This document shows, piece after piece, positions 31,194-39,263 of a stretch of DNA of 64,000 nt (position 1 is the stretch's first letter; every line of letters begins with the position of its first letter). A model generated the notes under the pieces. The model saw only the letters and a list, made by a program, of their open reading frames with translations, ran no database searches and was not told where the DNA came from. The stretch spans positions 62,001-126,000 of the forward strand of contig NZ_JABBNC010000008.1 in NCBI RefSeq assembly GCF_012933445.1. Reading direction: 5' to 3'. The position numbers and the translations under genes are program-made. This stretch comes from Actinoplanes sp. TBRC 11911. Lineage in GTDB: Bacteria > Actinomycetota > Actinomycetes > Mycobacteriales > Micromonosporaceae.

Positions 31194-31222
31194 AAGTGTG
31201 CCACTTTTCTGGAACGAGTCAA
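31194..31222 (-). promoter_or_regulatory. furA-katG promoter and FurA operator
   Basis: Minus strand. TTGACT (31217-31222) is followed by CGTTCCAGAAAAGTGG, which matches the conserved actinobacterial FurA box (ACTnATTCCAGAAAAG type) as I remember it. Counting 17 bases on, ACACTT (31194-31199) is the only -10 candidate, placing the transcription start at or next to the GTG at 31187. Confidence 0.75.
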
Positions 31223-31459
31223 GAAAAGGATCGGGGCCGGTGCGTCGCGTCTCAGCATCTGGGACGGCGGGGGGCTGACCAGGCCCTACCGAAGGTGATC
31301 ACCGCGAATACCGGTTCTGCAAACGCCAGGATCTGCGACCGGTTCACTTTCGGTGAGCCAATTCACGGTCGAGCGCGCTATTCCGGGCGACAAATCCGAT
31401 GCCGCTTATCCGGTGCACTGCATCGACGGAGGTCGCAGCAATGATTGAGCGGGCGAAGC

Positions 31460-31573
31460 ATGCCCGGCGAGAAACCGCAGGCCTGGGAGCATGTCCAGCT
31501 TTCAGACATCGACCCCGGCCGGGGTGATCGCACCACCGTCGTGATCGATGACTACGGCCTAGCCGTCGTTTAG
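31460..31573 (+). CDS. Possible 37-residue small protein or gene remnant
   Basis: ATG 31460 to TAG 31573 encodes a 37-residue peptide containing WEHVQLSDIDPGRGDRTTVV and ending DDYGLAVV. An in-frame stop lies 16 bases upstream (31442-31444). GGAGG at about 31430 is better placed for an overlapping ATG at 31441 in another frame (28 codons). Codon use is actinobacterial (mostly G/C at third positions). It lies before an intrinsic terminator. I do not recognise it; it may be a fragment of a longer gene. Confidence 0.3.
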   Translation: MPGEKPQAWEHVQLSDIDPGRGDRTTVVIDDYGLAVV

Positions 31574-31648
31574 TTCCAAGTTGCGACGGTCCTCACAAAG
31601 CCTTGGAATGCCGGGGTGGCGAGCGTCAAATGGTGACCGGGCAGGGGG

Positions 31649-31676
31649 AAAGGGTTTGGTATTCCGAACCTTTTTT
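31649..31676 (+). terminator. Classical intrinsic terminator (plus strand)
   Basis: GGTTTGG (31653-31659), loop TATT, CCGAACC (31664-31670), then six T (31671-31676); an A-run before the stem can pair with the T-run. Such a textbook Rho-independent terminator is uncommon in DNA this GC-rich. No recognised plus-strand gene precedes it. Confidence 0.75.
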
Positions 31677-31717
31677 GGCCGGTGGTGTGCCGGGGGGCAA
31701 CACAACGCCGGCCCCGT

Positions 31718-31790
31718 GCTTCGCCTACCGGCCGACCGGTTCCCTTACGCCATGGGGGGATCATTCGGCCGGTAGGCGAAGCGCCTTTTT
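31718..31790 (+). terminator. Long hairpin followed by T-run
   Basis: A perfect 18-base inverted repeat (31718-31735, beginning GCTTCGCCTACC; complement at 31765-31782) with a 29-base loop, followed by TTTTT at 31786-31790. It works as a plus-strand terminator by form, and lies 3 bases past the end of the minus-strand aldo/keto reductase gene, whose transcript it may also end. Confidence 0.7.
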
Positions 31791-31792
31791 CC

Positions 31793-32647
31793 TCAGTTAC
31801 CGGCGGAGAGCGCGGCCACCTCGGCCGCCGTCAGCTTGATGGCCGCCGCCTTCGTGTTCTCCTCGACGTGCGCGACCGAGCCGGTGCCCGGGATCGGGAG
31901 GATCGCCGGCGAGCGCGCCAGCATCCACGCCAGCACGATCTGATGCGGCGTGGCCTCGTACTTCTGGGCCAGGTCCTGGATCGCCGGGTTGCCCTCGACG
32001 TTCGAGATCGGCGCCCACGGAATGAACGCGATCTGCTCCTGCTCGCAGAGATCCACGATGGACTCCGACTGGCGGTCGTCGATGTTGAAGCGGTTCTGGA
32101 TCGACACGATCGGGGTGATTCGCTGCGCGATCCGGAGCTGCTCCTCGGTGAAGTTGGAGACACCGATGTGCCGGATCTTGCCCTGCTCCTTGAATTCGAG
32201 CAGCGTCCCGATGGAATCCTCCAGCGGAACGTTCTCGTCCGGCGCGTGCAGCTGGTAGAGCGGGATCTGCTCCATCCGCAGCTTGCGCAGGCTGCCCTCG
32301 AGCACCTCGCGGAGGTGCTCCGGGCGCCCGTCCTCCGGCCAGCGCACGAAGGGCCCCGGCCTTAATTTGCCGCCCTTGGTGGCGATGATCAGGTCTTCCG
32401 GGTACGGGTGCAGGGCCTCGGCGATCAGGATCTCACTGACATCCGGGCCGTACGAGTCGGCGGTGTCGATGAAGTTGACCCCCATCTCGACCGCGCGCCG
32501 CAGTGTCGCTTTAGCCTCTTCCCGATCTTTGGGATAGCCCCAGATCCCGTCGCCGGTGATCCGCATGGCGCCGAACCCGAGCCGGTTGACCGTCAGATCG
32601 CCACCGAGATCGATGGTGCCCGCGGCGGCTGCCACATTTTCGCTCAA
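31793..32647 (-). CDS. Aldo/keto reductase
   Basis: 284 residues, a TIM-barrel NADPH oxidoreductase of the AKR13/Tas-like type. Catalytic residues: Asp/Tyr in FIDTADSYGPD, Lys in IIATKGG, His in LYQLHAPDE. The cofactor loop IPGTGSVAHVEENTKAAAI is typical. Start TTG 32647, supported by AGGGAG 7 bases upstream. It is divergent from a decayed MerR-PP2C gene and may have been one of its targets. Substrate unknown. Confidence 0.88.
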   Translation of the reverse strand: MSENVAAAAGTIDLGGDLTVNRLGFGAMRITGDGIWGYPKDREEAKATLRRAVEMGVNFIDTADSYGPDVSEILIAEALHPYPEDLIIATKGGKLRPGPFVRWPEDGRPEHLREVLEGSLRKLRMEQIPLYQLHAPDENVPLEDSIGTLLEFKEQGKIRHIGVSNFTEEQLRIAQRITPIVSIQNRFNIDDRQSESIVDLCEQEQIAFIPWAPISNVEGNPAIQDLAQKYEATPHQIVLAWMLARSPAILPIPGTGSVAHVEENTKAAAIKLTAAEVAALSAGN

Positions 32648-32726
32648 CGTACTGCTCCCTAGGTGCTTGCCTGCACAACAGTTGAGAGGCTACGCCGTTC
32701 CACCCCGGTCGCATCTTGTGATGCTC

Positions 32727-32757
32727 TTGACTCTGCCCCTGGGGCAAGGCCCAGCGT
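32727..32757 (+). promoter_or_regulatory. MerR-type promoter with 19-base spacer and central dyad
   Basis: TTGACT (32727-32732), a spacer of 19 bases and CAGCGT (32752-32757). The overlong spacer contains the perfect dyad TGCCCC-T-GGGGCA (32734-32746), the classic geometry of MerR-activated promoters. It reads into the MerR-PP2C remnant, consistent with former autoregulation. Confidence 0.7.
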
Positions 32758-33471
32758 GGTGCTGCGACGGCTCGGCATGCCGCTCGCGTCGATCCGGACG
32801 GTGTGCGCGCTGCCACCCTCCGAAGCGGCCGAGGCGGTCACCGCGTACTGGCAGCAGGTCACCGCCGAGACGGCGGAACGGGCGCGGCTGGCCACCTTCC
32901 TCGTTTCCGATCTGTCCGGAAGGGACACCAGCATGGCCACACTTCAGGTACGTTTCGCCGCGGCCGCCGAGATCGGTTCGGTACGCAAGACCAACCAGGA
33001 CGTCGCGTACGCCAGTGAGTCGCTGTTCGCGGTGGCGGACGGCGGCGGCTGACAGCACTGTCCCGCGACGACGGCCGGCTGACCCTGGTGCACATCGGCG
33101 ACACCCGGGCGTATCTGCTGCGCGACGGCGACCTGACCACGCTCACCCGGGACCACACCTGGGTTCGCCGGGAGGTCGACGCCGGCCGCCTCTCCCCCGC
33201 CGAGGCCGCGGCGCACCCGCGGCGGGCCGTGCTCACCCACGCCCTGGGCGGCGGCGACGTGGCGGCCGACCTGTCGGTGCGCACCGCCGCGGCCGGCGAC
33301 CGATATCTGTTGTGCTCGGACGGCCTGTACGCGGTCGTCGGCCAGGACGCGCTGCGGTCCGTGCTCGGCGACGCGGAGACGCCCGAGGACGCCGTCCAGC
33401 GGCTGGTGACGGCCGCCACCGAGGCGGGCGCGCCGGACAACATCGCCTGTGTCGTGGCCGACTTCCGGTGA
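32756..33471 (+). pseudogene. Decayed MerR regulator-PP2C phosphatase fusion gene
   Basis: The first part encodes the end of a MerR-type regulator (VVLRRLGMPLASIRTVCALP, then AYWQQVTAETAERARLATFL) without its DNA-binding domain. It runs into the N-terminus of a PP2C phosphatase (VRFAAAAEIGSVRKTNQDVA, FAVADGGG) and stops at ~33052. In another frame, starting about there, the PP2C sequence resumes (LTALSRDDGRLTLVHIGDTRAYLLRDG to APDNIACVVADF, ending 33471). A deletion of roughly 65-70 codons at ~33047-33052 plus a frame change removed metal-binding residues. MerR-PP2C fusions are known in actinomycetes. Not functional as a phosphatase. Confidence 0.75.
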
Positions 33472-33480
33472 CCAAGTTAA

Positions 33481-33516
33481 TAGTCACTGAACTTGATAGT
33501 CACTAATTGGTGACTA
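33481..33516. promoter_or_regulatory. Operator-like inverted repeat before the NmrA-like gene
   Basis: TAGTCAC (33497-33503), spacer TAATTG, GTGACTA (33510-33516) is a perfect 7-base inverted repeat 14 bases before the start codon, with a third TAGTCAC half-site at 33481-33487. The stretch is AT-rich and overlaps where the promoter must lie. It suits a MarR- or HxlR-type repressor; a MarR gene lies convergent just downstream. Confidence 0.65.
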
Positions 33517-33529
33517 TATCGTTCGGGGC

Positions 33530-34468
33530 ATGACTGAGCGGAAGATCATCTCTGTTTTGGGTGCCACCGGAGTGCAGGGCGGCTCGGTGGTGCGCGCCCT
33601 GCTCGCCGACGGCGAGTTCGCCGTCCGGGCCATCACCCGGGCGGCGGACTCGGCCAAGGACCTCGCGGATCTCGGCGCCGAGATCGTCGTCGCCGACCTC
33701 TACGACACCGGGAGCCTGCGCCGGGTGTTCGACGGCGCGTACGGCATCTACATGGTCACGCCGTTCTTCAACCACCTGTCGCCGGCGAAGGAGCTCGAGG
33801 AGGTCCGCAACCTCATCGCCGCCGCGAAGGAGACCGGCCCGCGGCACGTGATCTGGTCGACGCTGGAGGACAGCCGCGAGGACATCCCGGACGACTACCA
33901 CCGGCTGCCCAAGTTCGACGACGGCTACAACGTCCCGCACTTCGACGTGAAGGGTGGCGTGGCCGACCGGCTCTTCGCCGAGTCCGGGCTACCGACGACC
34001 TACCTGCGGCTGTCCAACTACTTCTCGAACCTGCTGCTGTTCGACCCGCCGATCCGCAAGGCGGACGGGAGCATCATCGTGCCGCTGCCGATCGGCGACG
34101 CGACCATGTCCAGCATGGCTCCCGAGGACGTCGGCAAGGCGGTCGCCGCCATCTTCCGACGCCCCGCCGAGACCATCGGGCACACCCTCGGGCTCAGCGG
34201 CCAGTACCTCACCGGCAAGGACATCGCCGAGGCGTTCAGCGAGGTCCTCGGCGTCCCGGTCACCTACGAGCCGCTGTCCCACGACGAGTACCGCAAGCTG
34301 GACTTCGCGTCGGCCAAGGAGATGGGCAACATGTTCCAGTACTACGCCGACTTCGCCCATAAGATCCTGCCCCGGCGCGATCGTGAGCTCACCCGCTCGC
34401 TGGTGCCGAACCCGATCACCCTCAAGGAGTACCTCACCCGGCACCGCGCCGACATCAAGATCGGCTGA
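33530..34468 (+). CDS. NmrA family NAD(P)-binding protein
   Basis: 312 residues, an atypical short-chain dehydrogenase fold. The glycine motif is VLGATGVQGGSVV; ITRAADSAKDLADLGAEIVVADLYD follows, then GIYMVTPFFNHLSP and HVIWSTLEDS. NmrA-like proteins bind NAD(P) and act as redox sensors or quinone/flavin-type reductases; the catalytic YxxxK is not evident. Its promoter region carries a strong palindrome, and the convergent MarR gene (14-base 3' overlap) is a likely regulator. Confidence 0.85.
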   Translation: MTERKIISVLGATGVQGGSVVRALLADGEFAVRAITRAADSAKDLADLGAEIVVADLYDTGSLRRVFDGAYGIYMVTPFFNHLSPAKELEEVRNLIAAAKETGPRHVIWSTLEDSREDIPDDYHRLPKFDDGYNVPHFDVKGGVADRLFAESGLPTTYLRLSNYFSNLLLFDPPIRKADGSIIVPLPIGDATMSSMAPEDVGKAVAAIFRRPAETIGHTLGLSGQYLTGKDIAEAFSEVLGVPVTYEPLSHDEYRKLDFASAKEMGNMFQYYADFAHKILPRRDRELTRSLVPNPITLKEYLTRHRADIKIG

Positions 34469-34901
34469 CGGTGGTCGCCCGCGCCTGCCGGTAGTCGCGG
34501 GCGACCTCCTCGAACACCGCGCGGAACTCGGCGAACCGATCCGCGCCCACCTTCCGGGCGAACCGCCGCTCGATGTCCGCGATGATCCGCCCGGCCTCGG
34601 TGATCTCGTCGCGGCCGCGCTCGGTCGGCACGATGAGCTTGGCCCGCCGGTCCGCCGGATCGGGCTGCCGCGTCACATACCCCAGGTGCTCCAGCTCGTC
34701 GATCAGCGTGCCGATCACCTGCTTGTGCTGACCCGAACGCTCGGACAGCTCGCTGGCCCGGGTGCCGGTCAGCGCCAGATAGGCCATGACGGCGCCGTGC
34801 CGCGGCCGGAGCCCCTCGTGCCCCAGCTGGGCCAGCCGGGTGAACAGTTCCCGCTGAAACCCGTCCAGCAGCTGCGCGGCAAGCACCCCCAGGTCAGTCA
34901 T
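34455..34901 (-). CDS. MarR family transcriptional regulator
   Basis: 148 residues. The winged helix is plain: LRPRHGAVMAYLALTGTRASELSERSGQHKQVIGTLIDELEHLGYVTRQPDPADRRAKLI, with the wing DPADRRAK. It lies 27 bases downstream of the prenyl diphosphate synthase gene on the same strand, so it may be read from the ebo operon or its own promoter. It is convergent with the NmrA-like gene, whose promoter palindrome it may bind. The ligand is unknown. Confidence 0.85.
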   Translation of the reverse strand: MTDLGVLAAQLLDGFQRELFTRLAQLGHEGLRPRHGAVMAYLALTGTRASELSERSGQHKQVIGTLIDELEHLGYVTRQPDPADRRAKLIVPTERGRDEITEAGRIIADIERRFARKVGADRFAEFRAVFEEVARDYRQARATTVSRS

Positions 34902-34928
34902 GCGTCGATGTTATCCCGGCCATGATCG

Positions 34929-35972
34929 TCAGAGCTGGCGCTCCACCGCGGCGTTGGCCAGCACGGACAGCTCCTTCCGGGTCGTCTCGGGCAGCGGGGC
35001 CTCGGCCAGCGCCGCCATCGCCGCGTCCGCGCGCACCCGGATCATCTGCTCGATCTTCTCCAGGGCCCGGGTGTCCACGATGATCGCGCGCAGCTCCTGC
35101 GCCCCGGACTCGTCCAGGTCCGGGTTGCCGAACAACGCGGCCAGGCGCGCCGACTGGGCCCGGTCCGCCGCGCCCCGGGCCAGCGCCATCATCACCGTCG
35201 GCTTGCCCTCACGCAGGTCGTCGAGGACCGACTTGCCGGTCACCGCCGGATCACCGAAGACGCCGAGCACGTCGTCGCGCAACTGGAAGGCGTCGCCCAG
35301 CGGGTCGCCGAACTCGATGAACGCCTTGCACAGCTGCGAACTCGCCCCGGCGAGCTGCGCGCCGATCTGCAGCGGCCGGGTCACCGTGTACCGCGCCGCC
35401 TTCATCCGGATCACGGTCAGCGCGCTCGCCACCGACCCGTCGCCGACGCTGGACACCAGGTCCAGGTACTGCCCGGCGATCACCTCGGTGCGCATCTGGG
35501 CGAACATCCCGTACGCCTGATGGATGCGCCCCGGCGACAGCCCGCACTCGTGGAACATCTTGTCCGCCCACGCCGCACAGAGGTCGCCGCAGAGCAGTGC
35601 CGTGTGCAGCCCGAACGCGTGGTGGTCGCCGCGCCAGGCCGACCGGGCGTGCAGGTCGGCGAACAACTCGTGCATGGACGGCTGGCCGCGCCGCAGGTCG
35701 CTGCCGTCGATGATGTCGTCGTGGATCAGCGCGAACGCGTGGAACAGTTCCAGCGCCGCCGCCGCGATGATGACCCCCTCGGCGTCGTCGGCGCCGGCCG
35801 CCCGCCAGCCCCAGTAGCAGAACGTGGGCCGGATGCGCTTGCCGCCGTCCAGGACGAAGCGCCGCAACGTGTTGGTGACGCCGCGCGGCGCGCCGTCCGG
35901 CCACTGTGGATCCTGCCGGTCGATGAACGAGGCGAGCGCGGCGTCGAACCGGTCCCGCAGTTCCACCGTCAT
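34929..35972 (-). CDS. Polyprenyl diphosphate synthase (probably geranylgeranyl type)
   Basis: 347 residues. First aspartate-rich motif HDDIID with a Phe at position -5 (ELFHAFALIHDD) and no insertion, which suggests a C20 product; second motif LRDDVLG; GGKRIRP and QYLDL as expected. It should condense IPP with allylic diphosphates. It overlaps the EboF start/stop as ATGA, so it belongs to the ebo operon and may supply the prenyl donor for the UbiA-like EboC. Product length is an inference from the -5 rule. Confidence 0.87.
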   Translation of the reverse strand: MTVELRDRFDAALASFIDRQDPQWPDGAPRGVTNTLRRFVLDGGKRIRPTFCYWGWRAAGADDAEGVIIAAAALELFHAFALIHDDIIDGSDLRRGQPSMHELFADLHARSAWRGDHHAFGLHTALLCGDLCAAWADKMFHECGLSPGRIHQAYGMFAQMRTEVIAGQYLDLVSSVGDGSVASALTVIRMKAARYTVTRPLQIGAQLAGASSQLCKAFIEFGDPLGDAFQLRDDVLGVFGDPAVTGKSVLDDLREGKPTVMMALARGAADRAQSARLAALFGNPDLDESGAQELRAIIVDTRALEKIEQMIRVRADAAMAALAEAPLPETTRKELSVLANAAVERQL

Positions 35973-37345
35973 CGAGCGAGCCCCAGCAGCAGATCCTTGA
36001 CCTCGGTGGCCGCGATCTCCGGCCGGACGGCGGACGGATCGGAACACAACAGCATCGGCGCGTCGTCCGGGTCCGAGGGCAGCCGCCCGTGCGACCCGCG
36101 CACCGCCCGGGCACCGGCGTCCAGTCCGACCACGCTCATCATGTATCGCATCCCCGTTTTCTTGCGGGCCAGCGCGACCGCCGCCCGCCGTTTGGCCGCG
36201 GCCGGCGCGGCCGGGTCGAAGAACAGCTCGGCCGGGTCGTAGCCCGGCTTGCGATGGATCTCCACGAGCCGCGCGAAGTCCGGCGCCACCGCGTCGTCGA
36301 GCCAGTAGTAATAGGTGAACCAGGCGTCCGGTTCGGAAACCAGCACCAACTCGCCGGACCGGGCATGATTCAGCCCGTACGCCTGCTTCCCGCCCTCGTC
36401 GAGCACGAGGTCCACACCGGGCACCGCGGCACAGATCTTCGCGACCGCGGCCACGTCGGCGGGATCGCGGACGTACACGTGCGCCACCTGATGGTCGGCG
36501 ACCGCGAACGCCCGCGACGTCCACGGGTCGAGATACTCCATGCCGTCCTGGGTGTAGACCTCCAGCAGGCCCTCGGACCGCAGCACCCGGTTGATGTCGA
36601 CCGGCCGGCTGACCGGCGTGATGCCGTACTCGGACAGCGCCACCACCGTCGCGCCGCGTGAGGCCGCCGCGGCCAGCAGCGGCGCGAGGACGCGGTCGAG
36701 CTCGGCCGCCGCGGCCGCCGCCCGCGGGTCGGACGGGCCGAACCGCTGCAGGTCGTAGTCCAGGTGCGGCACGTAGACCAGCGTCAGATCCGGGTTGTGC
36801 GTCTCCATCACCCGCTGGGCGGCCCGGCAGATCCACCGGGACGACGGCATCCCGGCGCCCGGCCCCCAATAGGTGAACAGCGGGAACTCGCCCAGCGCGC
36901 CGGTCAGCTCGTCGTGCAGCGACGGCGGGTACGTGTAGCAGTCGGGTTCCTTGCGCCCGTCCGCGTAGTAGATGGGCCGCGGCGTCACCGTCCAGTCCAC
37001 GTCCATGCCCATGGCGTACCACCAGCAGATGTTCGCCACCGTGTAGCCCGGCTTGTGGCGGCGCGCGGCCTCCCACAGCTTCTCCCCGCCGACCAGCGCG
37101 TTGTGCTGCCGCCACAGCAGCACCTCGCCCAGCTCGCGGAAGTACCAGCCGTTGCCGACCACGCCGTGCTCGGCCGGGGTCGCACCGGTCAGGAAGGTGG
37201 ACTGCACCGAGCAGGTGACCGCGGGCAACACGGTCCGCAGCGGCGCCTGGAAGCCGGTCTCCGCCACCGCCCGCAGATGCGGCATGTGCGCCAGCATCCG
37301 CGGCGTCAGCCCGACCACGTCGAGAACCACCAGCGGCGTCGTCAT
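35969..37345 (-). CDS. eboF: EboF-like alkaline phosphatase superfamily protein (nucleotide pyrophosphatase/phosphodiesterase type)
   Basis: 458 residues of the type I phosphodiesterase/nucleotide pyrophosphatase fold. Metal and nucleophile region: VVLDVVGLTPRML and LPAVTCSVQSTFLTGATPAEHGVVGNGW (Thr/Ser nucleophile); later ligands in YVPHLDYDLQRFGP, LSEYGITPV and the His near VRGSHGRLP. Last of the recognised ebo proteins in the operon; ATGA overlaps with both neighbours. Presumably removes a phosphate or diphosphate from an intermediate of the pathway; no signal peptide. Confidence 0.85.
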   Translation of the reverse strand: MTTPLVVLDVVGLTPRMLAHMPHLRAVAETGFQAPLRTVLPAVTCSVQSTFLTGATPAEHGVVGNGWYFRELGEVLLWRQHNALVGGEKLWEAARRHKPGYTVANICWWYAMGMDVDWTVTPRPIYYADGRKEPDCYTYPPSLHDELTGALGEFPLFTYWGPGAGMPSSRWICRAAQRVMETHNPDLTLVYVPHLDYDLQRFGPSDPRAAAAAAELDRVLAPLLAAAASRGATVVALSEYGITPVSRPVDINRVLRSEGLLEVYTQDGMEYLDPWTSRAFAVADHQVAHVYVRDPADVAAVAKICAAVPGVDLVLDEGGKQAYGLNHARSGELVLVSEPDAWFTYYYWLDDAVAPDFARLVEIHRKPGYDPAELFFDPAAPAAAKRRAAVALARKKTGMRYMMSVVGLDAGARAVRGSHGRLPSDPDDAPMLLCSDPSAVRPEIAATEVKDLLLGLAR

Positions 37346-38412
37346 CGGGTCTCCTCCAGCAGGTCGCGGGCGAACGCCAGTTCGGCCGCGATGCCGGCTG
37401 CGAGCCCGGCGTCGTCACGCGGCCGCTGATCCTCCGGCAACACCCCCCACGTGTACGTCTCGACGTCGAAATGGTCGCAGCCGGACCCGATCTCCCGTAC
37501 GGCCTCGCGCAGCACCGGCACGGTCGAGGTGAGCGGCGCGGCCGGTGCGGCGTGCAACGGCACGTGGTAGTGCACCCGCCAGGCGTCGCCCGGCAGGTCC
37601 CGGTCCAGGGCCTCGTCCAGGTCGTCGGCGTAGGCGTTAGTCGACGTCCGCGTCTGGTGCAGGAACCGTGGCTCCACGTACGGCCGCAGCGCCGGATCGC
37701 CCGCCGGTCCTTCGAGAGCGGCCGACACCTGCACCTTGACGATCGGGATCCCGGCCGTGCGCAGCCGGCCCACCGCGGCCGCCGGGTCCTCCCAGGCGAC
37801 CGCGAGATGTGCGAGGTCGAGGCACACGCCCAGCACCGAGGTGTCCATCCGGCTCACGTACTCGACCGCCTGCGTGGTGTTCTCGATGAGGCAGCCCGGC
37901 TCGGGTTCGAAGCCGACCCGGATCGGCCGGTCCAGCGCGGCCAGCTCCTTGGCCAGCGTGTCGACGTTGCGGTACGCGGCGTCGGCGGCGGCCGGCGGCC
38001 ACGGTTCCCGCCAGGCCAGCGGCAGCGTCGAGATGGACCCGCGATCCGCGTCGTCCGGCAGCAGATCGACGAGCACGCGGGCCAGATCGAGGGTGTAGGC
38101 CAGCCGCTCCGGCGTGGTCCAGTCCGGGTGGTAGACGGCCTGTTTCACCACGGGCGCTTGGAACGCCTCGTACGGGAATCCGTTGAGGGTGACCACCTCC
38201 AGGCCGCGAGCGTCGAGTTCGCGCCGCAATCTCCGGCGTTGCTCGGGGGACGCCGCCAGTTCGGCCGCCACCGGTGCCGCCAGCCACAACCCGAGACCGA
38301 GAACGTCGGCGTCCAGTTGCCGCCGGATCGGCACGGCGTACGTGTCGAGCTGCGCCACGATGCCGCTGAGGTCCTCGGCCGGGTGCACGTTGGTGCAGTA
38401 GCTCAGATGCAT
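37342..38412 (-). CDS. eboE: EboE-like TIM-barrel protein (xylose isomerase-like)
   Basis: 356 residues opening MHLSYCTNVHPAEDLSGI, the hallmark N-terminus of EboE proteins. Metal-site candidates are Glu in GFEPEPGCLIE, Asp/His in CLDLAHLAV, then VKVQVSAALE, HYHVPLH and FDVETYTW near the end. The fold is that of xylose-isomerase-like sugar epimerases. Its start ATG overlaps the EboB stop by one base. Catalytic reaction unknown in the family. Confidence 0.87.
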   Translation of the reverse strand: MHLSYCTNVHPAEDLSGIVAQLDTYAVPIRRQLDADVLGLGLWLAAPVAAELAASPEQRRRLRRELDARGLEVVTLNGFPYEAFQAPVVKQAVYHPDWTTPERLAYTLDLARVLVDLLPDDADRGSISTLPLAWREPWPPAAADAAYRNVDTLAKELAALDRPIRVGFEPEPGCLIENTTQAVEYVSRMDTSVLGVCLDLAHLAVAWEDPAAAVGRLRTAGIPIVKVQVSAALEGPAGDPALRPYVEPRFLHQTRTSTNAYADDLDEALDRDLPGDAWRVHYHVPLHAAPAAPLTSTVPVLREAVREIGSGCDHFDVETYTWGVLPEDQRPRDDAGLAAGIAAELAFARDLLEETR

Positions 38413-39263
38413 CAGCTGCCTCCGCGCAGGATGGAGTTGCCGGCGAAGGTCGCCGCGCCGGATTCCGGGCCGTCCAGCAGCAGCCGCCCGGACTGCCCGT
38501 AGAACGCGACCGGGTTACGCCAGAAGAGACGGTCCACGTCGTCCTCGCTGAACCCGCCGTCCAGCATCGCCTCGGCGGTGCGCACGGTGAGCAGCGGATC
38601 GGACCGGCCCCAGTCGGCGGCCGAGTTCACCAGCATCCGTTCCAGCCCGTACTCCCGCAGGATGTCCACCATCCGCGGCGGCGACATCTTCGTGTCCGGG
38701 TAGATGGAGAAGCCCGCCCACACCCCGGCGTCCAGCGCGGGCCCGACGGTCACCTCGTTGAGATGGTCGAGCACGACGCGGCCCGCGTCGATGCCGGATT
38801 CCTTGATGACGTCGACGCTGCGGAGCGTTCCGCGCGCCTTGTCCCGGTGCGGGGTGTGCACGAGCGCGGGCAGGTCGTGCGAGACGGCGAGGGCGAGCTG
38901 CGCGGCGAACGCGGCGTCCTCCTCGGGCGTCATCGAGTCGTAGCCGATCTCGCCGACCGCGACCACGCCGTCCTTCGCCAGGTATCGGGGAAGCAGGTCG
39001 AGCACCGGCCGGCAACGCGGGTCGTTGGCCTCCTTGGGGTTGAGCGCGATGGTGGCGTGGTGCCGGATGCCGAACTGGGCGGCCCTAAACGGTTCCCAGC
39101 CGACCAGCGAGTCGAAGTAGTCGGTGAACGACGAGGGCCCGGTGCGCGGCTGGCCGAGCCAGAACGCGGGCTCGACGATCGCGCGCACCCCGGCCGCGGC
39201 CATCTTCTCGTAGTCGTCGGTGGTGCGCGAGGTCATGTGGATGTGGGGGTCGAAGATGCGCAT
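38412..39263 (-). CDS. eboB: EboB-like TatD family metal-dependent hydrolase
   Basis: 283 residues. MRIFDPHIHMTSR holds the metal motif HxH; the other ligands are in IVEP, AVGEIGYDS, LPALVHTPHRDK, VVLDHLNE and NSAADWGRSDP, the TatD/amidohydrolase pattern. In characterised ebo clusters this gene is the TatD-like member. Two adjacent ATGs (39266 and 39263) are possible; AAGGAGG upstream is 4 bases from the second, which is preferred. The EboA stop overlaps the first. Confidence 0.85.
   Translation of the reverse strand: MRIFDPHIHMTSRTTDDYEKMAAAGVRAIVEPAFWLGQPRTGPSSFTDYFDSLVGWEPFRAAQFGIRHHATIALNPKEANDPRCRPVLDLLPRYLAKDGVVAVGEIGYDSMTPEEDAAFAAQLALAVSHDLPALVHTPHRDKARGTLRSVDVIKESGIDAGRVVLDHLNEVTVGPALDAGVWAGFSIYPDTKMSPPRMVDILREYGLERMLVNSAADWGRSDPLLTVRTAEAMLDGGFSEDDVDRLFWRNPVAFYGQSGRLLLDGPESGAATFAGNSILRGGS

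Larger units (their letters stand above)
31223..31792. other. Gene-poor, hairpin-rich stretch
   Basis: No ordinary gene is supported in these ~570 bases. The plus strand holds a 37-codon open frame (31460-31573), a small hairpin GGTTCAC/GTGAGCC (about 31338-31356), an inverted repeat TTCCAAG/CTTGGAA (31575-31581/31604-31610), an intrinsic terminator (31649-31676), a ~13-pair imperfect hairpin (31677-31714) and a second long hairpin with T-run (31718-31790). This suggests a plus-strand transcript, either a small RNA or a decayed gene. Confidence 0.5.
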
